Source: an uncultured Eubacteriales bacterium | Lineage (GTDB): Bacteria > Bacillota > Clostridia > HGM11514 | Length of the DNA: 64,000 nucleotides | Direction of reading: 5' to 3' | Assembly: GCA_902492655.1 (NCBI GenBank) | Contig: CABUMF010000006.1 | Span: 7,938-71,937 of the forward strand | Shown: positions 60,020-64,000 of the stretch, piece by piece | How positions within the stretch are numbered: the first letter of the stretch is position 1 | Layout of the letters: every line of letters starts with the position of its first letter | Made by a program: the position numbers and the translations under genes | The notes under the pieces: generated by a model | The model's input: the letters and a program-made list of their open reading frames with translations, nothing else | What the model was told of the DNA's origin: nothing | Databases searched by the model: none

Positions 60020-61039
60020 ATGAAGTCGAACAAAAGAAAAAACAGATGTATCATTATCCCGATTATAGCAGTTATTCTCATTGTGATAATAGGATGCTTA
60101 CTCAAATTTGAAATATCGGGCTTTGGAAATGGAGATCCCAGCGTTGCAATCACAGTTGAAGACGGAGATACGGTACAAAACATTACGCAGCAGCTTGAGA
60201 ACAACGGTGTTATTGGAAACAAGCTTCTTTTCAAAATCTACTTGAAGATTAAAGGCGCTGACAGTCATATCAAAACGGGAAATCATTATTTTGCCGAGAA
60301 TATGGCTTATTCCGATGTTGTTAAGGAGCTAAGCCGGGATTCCTCCGTTGAAGGAATTTCAGTCACCGTTCCCGAAGGCTACGAATTCCGCATGATTGCG
60401 GATTTGCTTGAAGAAAAAGGGCTTATTGACAGAGAAAAATTCTATTCTGTTGCCGAAACATACAACTTTACTTACGATTTTGTTAAGGATATACCTAAGC
60501 GCAGCACTCGGCTTGAAGGGTATCTTTTTCCCGACACCTATTATATAACACCGGAAGAAGACGAGCTTGACATTCTGCTCATGATGCTAAGTCGTTTTGA
60601 TGAATCGTTCACAGATGATATGAAAAACAGAGCCGAAGAAATCGGAATGTCAGTCGATGAGGTTGTTAATCTTGCGTCAATAATACAGCGTGAGGCTGCA
60701 AATTCCGAGGAAATGCCGCTTGTTTCTTCTGTTTTTCACAACAGATTGAAAAGCGACGAATATCCGTACCTTCAGTCATGTGCTACGGTTCAGTATATTC
60801 TTGAAGAACGAAAACCCGTTCTTTTGAACGAGGATACGGAAATTGATTCTCCTTACAACACCTATAAGTACGAAGGTTTGCCGATTGGCCCCATTGCATC
60901 GCCCGGGGTTGATGCGCTCAACGCCGCGCTTTATCCGGCGGAAACAGATTATTACTTCTTCTATGCCGATGAAAACGGGCAGTCTGTATTCTCGCAAACC
61001 TTTGACCAGCACTCAAGCGGCACATATAAAGGAGAATAA
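60020..61039 (+). CDS. mltG: endolytic murein transglycosylase MltG
   Basis: This 339-residue protein has one N-terminal membrane helix (~9-28), then a LysM-like region (ITVEDGDTVQNITQQLENNG) and the YceG catalytic domain. VNLASIIQREAANSEEMPLV contains the catalytic Glu, and YLQSCATVQYILEERKP and SPYNTYKYEGLPIGPIASPG are family motifs. It cuts nascent glycan strands at the membrane. The order mltG, O-methyltransferase, U32 peptidase matches B. subtilis yrrL-yrrM-yrrN/O. Confidence 0.94.
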   Translation: MKSNKRKNRCIIIPIIAVILIVIIGCLLKFEISGFGNGDPSVAITVEDGDTVQNITQQLENNGVIGNKLLFKIYLKIKGADSHIKTGNHYFAENMAYSDVVKELSRDSSVEGISVTVPEGYEFRMIADLLEEKGLIDREKFYSVAETYNFTYDFVKDIPKRSTRLEGYLFPDTYYITPEEDELDILLMMLSRFDESFTDDMKNRAEEIGMSVDEVVNLASIIQREAANSEEMPLVSSVFHNRLKSDEYPYLQSCATVQYILEERKPVLLNEDTEIDSPYNTYKYEGLPIGPIASPGVDALNAALYPAETDYYFFYADENGQSVFSQTFDQHSSGTYKGE

Positions 61040-61041
61040 TA

Positions 61042-61686
61042 ATGATTGACGACAGCATAAATCACGAATATATAATTCGTTATCTGCGTGAGAATTTTTC
61101 GGAACCCTCAGACATTCTTAAAAAAATGAGAGCTTTTGCCGAAGAAAACGAGGTCCCGATTGCCGAACCCGAAACCGCGGCGCTGCTCAGATTTCTATGC
61201 GGTGTTAAAAGACCTGCAAGGATACTTGAAATAGGCACTGCTATTGCGTACTCGTCTATACTTATGGCGCAAAGCTGTGATGCCGAAATCGTTACTTTAG
61301 AACGCAACGAGGAAATGTTTTCATTGGCGACAGGCTTTATAAAGGAAGCAAAGCTTTCGGACAGAATTAATGTGGTTTTCGGTGACGCTTTGGAGACTGT
61401 TGACAGCGTAAATGGACCTTTTGACATTGTATTTATTGATGCTTCAAAGGGACATTATGAGGATTTTTTCAAGCGTTCAAAGCTTTCGGGAAACGGTATT
61501 TTTATATGCGACAATGTTCTTTACAAGGGAATGACGGCAACGGATGAGCTTTTGCTTAAGAGAAAAACTACTATTGTAAAGCGATTAAGAAGGTTTATAT
61601 CCGACATTTGTGAGAACAAGGATTACTACAGTGCACTTCTTCCCATAGGTGACGGTGTGCTTTTAGCTTACAGAAACGGAGATTGA
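61042..61686 (+). CDS. SAM-dependent O-methyltransferase (YrrM-like)
   Basis: This 214-residue class I methyltransferase of the catechol-OMT type has RILEIGTAIAYSSILMAQSC near 60-79 (SAM site), IVTLERNEEMF, PFDIVFIDASKGHYEDFF near 126-143 with metal ligands, and FICDNVLYKG near 154. YrrM in Bacillus is a tRNA hydroxyuridine methyltransferase (TrmR), and its neighbour YrrN/YrrO forms the hydroxyuridine, so the same role is likely. It starts two bases after mltG. Confidence 0.88.
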   Translation: MIDDSINHEYIIRYLRENFSEPSDILKKMRAFAEENEVPIAEPETAALLRFLCGVKRPARILEIGTAIAYSSILMAQSCDAEIVTLERNEEMFSLATGFIKEAKLSDRINVVFGDALETVDSVNGPFDIVFIDASKGHYEDFFKRSKLSGNGIFICDNVLYKGMTATDELLLKRKTTIVKRLRRFISDICENKDYYSALLPIGDGVLLAYRNGD

Positions 61687-61688
61687 TT

Positions 61689-62897
61689 ATGGAAATTCTT
61701 TCCCCTGCCGGCAATCTTGATAAACTCAAGACGGCAATACAGTACGGTGCAGATGCGGTTTACTGCGGAATAGGAAAATTTTCTCTGAGAACCGCCGCCG
61801 ATAACTTTACATTTGACGAGCTTTGCGAGGGCATAGACTTGGCGCACAAAGCCGGAAAAAAGGTTTATATTACAGCCAACGCCATTCCTCACGAGGGTGA
61901 CCTTGACAGTTTTCGGAATATTTGCGAGCAAGCGGTTTTAGCTAATGCCGACGCCCTTATTATTTCTGATTTGGGCGCATTCGATATTGCAACCGAATAC
62001 AAAGACAAAATTGCCCTTCATGTCAGCACCCAGGCAAGCAATACAAATTCCCGTTCCATGAATGTTTGGCACAAAATGGGTGCTTCCAGAATTGTTCTTG
62101 CAAGAGAGCTTTCCTTTGACGAAATACGAGCTATAAGAAAAAACATATCTCCCGAGCTTGAGTTGGAAATGTTTGTTCACGGCGCAATGTGTATGTCATA
62201 TTCGGGACGATGCCTTATAAGCAACTATCTTACCGAAAGGGACTCCAACAGAGGCGCTTGCGCTCAGCCTTGCCGCTGGAAGTATTATCTTACCGAGGAA
62301 AAAAGACCGGGACAGTATATGCAGATTACAGAAGACGACAACGGTACCTTCCTTTTTAATTCAAAGGATTTGTGTCTTATAAATTATCTTCCGGAAATTT
62401 CCGAGCTTGGCGTTAACAGTCTTAAAATAGAAGGCAGGATGAAAAGCTCCTACTACACCGCCATTGTAACAAAGGCTTACAGACAGGCGCTTGATGATTT
62501 TGAGAAAAACCCCGGCTCTCCGATTGACCCGTACTATTATGAAGAGCTGTGCAAGGTCAGCCACAGGGATTATTATACCGGCTTTGCTTTCGGTAAGCCT
62601 GATAAAAGTGGTCAGATTTACGGCTACAATTCTTATATCAGAGATTGTGATATTGTCGGAGTTGTGCTCGAAAAGCAAGGGGAGTATCACATTGTTGAAC
62701 AGCGAAATAAGTTTTTCGACGGCGATTTGCTCGAGGTTGTACCGCCCGTTGAGAGGTTCTTTGTTCAGAAAATCGACGGAATTATCAATGAGGCAGGGGA
62801 GAGAATAGAATCAGCTCCCCATTCAAAGATGCTTCTTAAGATTAAGCTCGACCGTGATGTCCCGTCGGGAACTATTATAAGAAAGCCTGTTGAATAA
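61689..62897 (+). CDS. U32-family protein, probable tRNA uridine hydroxylation enzyme (TrhP-like)
   Basis: This protein of about 402 residues opens MEILSPAGNLDKLKTAIQYG. LEMFVHGAMCMSYSGRCLIS is the U32 signature, with NRGACAQPCRWKY next to it, giving the cluster-binding cysteines. Recent work assigns U32 relatives (TrhP/RlhA) to RNA hydroxylation with prephenate, and the upstream methyltransferase supports tRNA 5-methoxyuridine synthesis. Bacillus has two such genes; only one is here. ATG 61689 is preferred to TTG 61683. Confidence 0.88.
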   Translation: MEILSPAGNLDKLKTAIQYGADAVYCGIGKFSLRTAADNFTFDELCEGIDLAHKAGKKVYITANAIPHEGDLDSFRNICEQAVLANADALIISDLGAFDIATEYKDKIALHVSTQASNTNSRSMNVWHKMGASRIVLARELSFDEIRAIRKNISPELELEMFVHGAMCMSYSGRCLISNYLTERDSNRGACAQPCRWKYYLTEEKRPGQYMQITEDDNGTFLFNSKDLCLINYLPEISELGVNSLKIEGRMKSSYYTAIVTKAYRQALDDFEKNPGSPIDPYYYEELCKVSHRDYYTGFAFGKPDKSGQIYGYNSYIRDCDIVGVVLEKQGEYHIVEQRNKFFDGDLLEVVPPVERFFVQKIDGIINEAGERIESAPHSKMLLKIKLDRDVPSGTIIRKPVE

Positions 62898-62905
62898 AAT
62901 TCCTC

Positions 62906-62934
62906 TTTACTTTTTCGACAAAATATAGTATAAT
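62906..62934 (+). promoter_or_regulatory. possible promoter of the membrane protein gene
   Basis: TTTACT (62906-62911) and TATAAT (62929-62934) are 17 bases apart. The -10 box is perfect, the -35 box weak. Confidence 0.5.
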
Positions 62935-62954
62935 TATCACCGGAGGGGATTTAA

Positions 62955-63650
62955 GTGTTGGACAAAAGCATTCTTAATTTTAAGAAAAAAGCCCATACAC
63001 AAAGCCTGTTATTTAATAAATACGCAGCATGGAAGGCTTATGCATTCATAATTTTTTCATCTGTATTATATCAAATTCTGATATTTTGCACAGGGCTTAA
63101 CGATTCTTTTTTTATTTTTCAGATTTTGCTCATGCTTGAAGCGGGCACGTTTTTTGCCCATTTCGTGCTGCTTTTTATGGACAGAGACAAAAAATGCTTC
63201 ATCAATTTATTTGTTGCTGTGTCCATTGCGATTGCCGCACTCTCTCCGTTTTTGCTTGGCTATACAAGACTTCATATAGGAAGCTGGGATATGTGGGCGT
63301 TTCTTTACTTTGTTGTGGCATATCCGCTGTCATACATAGCTCTTTCGACTTTCGCCGTTTATAACCGCAACATATATTACAAAAAATATATTGCCGTTTC
63401 TCTCGCAATACTGTTTATTCTCCTTGCAGTTGTAACTTTTTGCTACTCAATGCTTTACGGTGCATATCAATACTATGTGGATTTTGACTTTATTCCGAGA
63501 AGAACCGTTGCACTGATTGTATTCAATGTGCAGTATGACAATATTTCGCTTATGGAAAGGCTTTTCCAGTTTTCTCTGCTGCTGAATACGCTTTGTATAT
63601 CCAATGAAAAGTTTTCTTTAGACTATGGTATTGTCAACCGCAGTCTTTAA
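62955..63650 (+). CDS. membrane protein, function unknown
   Basis: This 231-residue protein has about six hydrophobic helices (for example AFIIFSSVLYQILIFCTGLN near 32-51 and AVSLAILFILLAVVTFCYSM near 149-168). I do not recognise the family and see no catalytic motif. The start is GTG 62955 with CGGAGGGGAT upstream; TTG 62958 is also possible. It precedes the SLH protein gene by 26 bases, so a shared transcript and an envelope role are plausible. Confidence 0.65.
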   Translation: MLDKSILNFKKKAHTQSLLFNKYAAWKAYAFIIFSSVLYQILIFCTGLNDSFFIFQILLMLEAGTFFAHFVLLFMDRDKKCFINLFVAVSIAIAALSPFLLGYTRLHIGSWDMWAFLYFVVAYPLSYIALSTFAVYNRNIYYKKYIAVSLAILFILLAVVTFCYSMLYGAYQYYVDFDFIPRRTVALIVFNVQYDNISLMERLFQFSLLLNTLCISNEKFSLDYGIVNRSL

Positions 63651-63676
63651 AATATTATTTTACAGGAGTGTTGAAA

Positions 63677-64000
63677 ATGAACATGAAAAGAATTTTGACA
63701 ATTATGCTTGTGTTGCTTTTTGCAATGCCGGCAGCTCAGAGCTTTGCTGAAGAGATTTCCTTCTCCGACCTCGGCGAGGATCATTGGGCATATTCTGCCG
63801 TTATGCAGCTTGTAAGTGACGGAACCGTCAGCGGCATGGGTGACGGAACATTCGCACCGAGAGAGCTTGTTACAAGAGCTCAGTTTGCAAGAATGATAGG
63901 CGGAACGGATACAAAACGAGATACAGATTTCGCTGACCTTACTCCCGAGCATTGGGGTTATGACTATGTAATGGTTTCGGGCATAGAAGGCGATGAAAAC
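63677..64000 (+). CDS. S-layer homology domain protein, N-terminal part
   Basis: The gene runs off the right edge after 108 codons. Residues 1-24 are a signal peptide (RILTIMLVLLFAMPAAQSFA). From about residue 26 an SLH domain follows: FSDLGEDHWAYSAVMQLVSD, GDGTFAPRELVTRAQFARMI, and a second repeat begins at FADLTPEHWGYDYV. SLH domains bind pyruvylated wall polymers, anchoring the protein outside the cell. ATG 63677 follows ACAGGAGTG. The attached functional domain, if any, lies beyond the window. Confidence 0.9.
   Translation, partial: MNMKRILTIMLVLLFAMPAAQSFAEEISFSDLGEDHWAYSAVMQLVSDGTVSGMGDGTFAPRELVTRAQFARMIGGTDTKRDTDFADLTPEHWGYDYVMVSGIEGDEN

Noticed and set aside
1..64000. CRISPR arrays, transposons, prophage genes, rRNA
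   Set aside because: No regularly spaced repeats, transposase, integrase, phage structural genes or rRNA sequence seen on either strand.

Overview
The window looks like chromosome of a low-GC, spore-forming Clostridia bacterium (Firmicutes; Oscillospirales or a neighbouring order is my best guess). The evidence is a complete spoIIAA-spoIIAB-sigF operon with a SigH-like promoter, a gerW/ytfJ-type gene, an EndoAI/EndoA (MazEF) pair very close to the Bacillus type, AddAB rather than RecBCD, ThyX, a Na+-pumping decarboxylase operon, many TTG/GTG starts with strong AGGAGG ribosome-binding sites, and an S-layer homology protein. I see no rRNA, phage, transposon, integrase or CRISPR array. Most of the window is dense core chromosome, largely on the + strand.

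Layout. 1-745: tail of the antitoxin gene, mazF, and tRNA-Thr(CGU) with its own consensus promoter and terminator. 786-6112: a sugar locus. An AraC-type regulator and an SGNH esterase diverge from an arabinose/fucose-isomerase-like enzyme and a 703-aa uncharacterised, probably glycoside-hydrolase-like protein. The divergent promoter carries two 13-bp direct repeats 21 bp apart. 6259-11131: ZIP metal transporter, YczE-like membrane protein, and a polyphosphate kinase-phosphofructokinase pair. 11318-11637: remnant of a NagD-type phosphatase. 11725-15199: a second sugar locus (GH101/GH129-like hydrolase plus DMT transporter, divergent from another AraC regulator), again with 21-bp-spaced direct repeats abutting the -35 box.

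15400-23437: minD, a methylglyoxal-synthase-like gene with a changed active site, folC, the spoIIA operon, glucose-6-phosphate isomerase, a small P-loop protein, phosphohexomutase and a small tail-anchored protein. 23554-30302: addB-addA. 30371-35814: lysA, an M50 protease, scpA-scpB, the ytfI/ytfJ-like pair, an RluB-type pseudouridine synthase and a GNAT-like protein. 35940-41274: a five-gene biotin/Na+ decarboxylase operon holding both an acyl-CoA-type and an OadA-type carboxyltransferase, with a leucine-rich-repeat domain fused to the gamma subunit. 41332-50628: RpiR regulator, YhiN-like flavoprotein, galU, an AI-2E exporter family protein, small membrane proteins, DUF1385, prmC, and two neighbouring membrane proteins with C-terminal zinc ribbons (MscL and a rhomboid-like protein). 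50665-62897: glmS, manA, phosphoesterase, TagA/WecG transferase, thyX-tmk, two acyltransferase-fold proteins, a DJ-1 protein, 5-FTHF cyclo-ligase, CPBP protease, mltG, O-methyltransferase and U32 peptidase. 62955-64000: a membrane protein and the start of an SLH-domain protein cut by the window edge.

How the genes fit together. Two independent, inducible carbohydrate modules sit beside housekeeping genes of sugar-phosphate metabolism (pgi, pgm, pfk, galU, glmS, manA) that feed envelope precursors. The decarboxylase operon could turn decarboxylation, or carboxyl transfer between an acyl-CoA and oxaloacetate/pyruvate, into a sodium gradient. The most interesting points are this operon and its LRR-OadG fusion, the active-site-altered MGS homologue beside a minD without minC/minE, the matched AraC operators, the uncharacterised 703-aa enzyme, and a rhomboid-like gene that may start at a non-standard codon.
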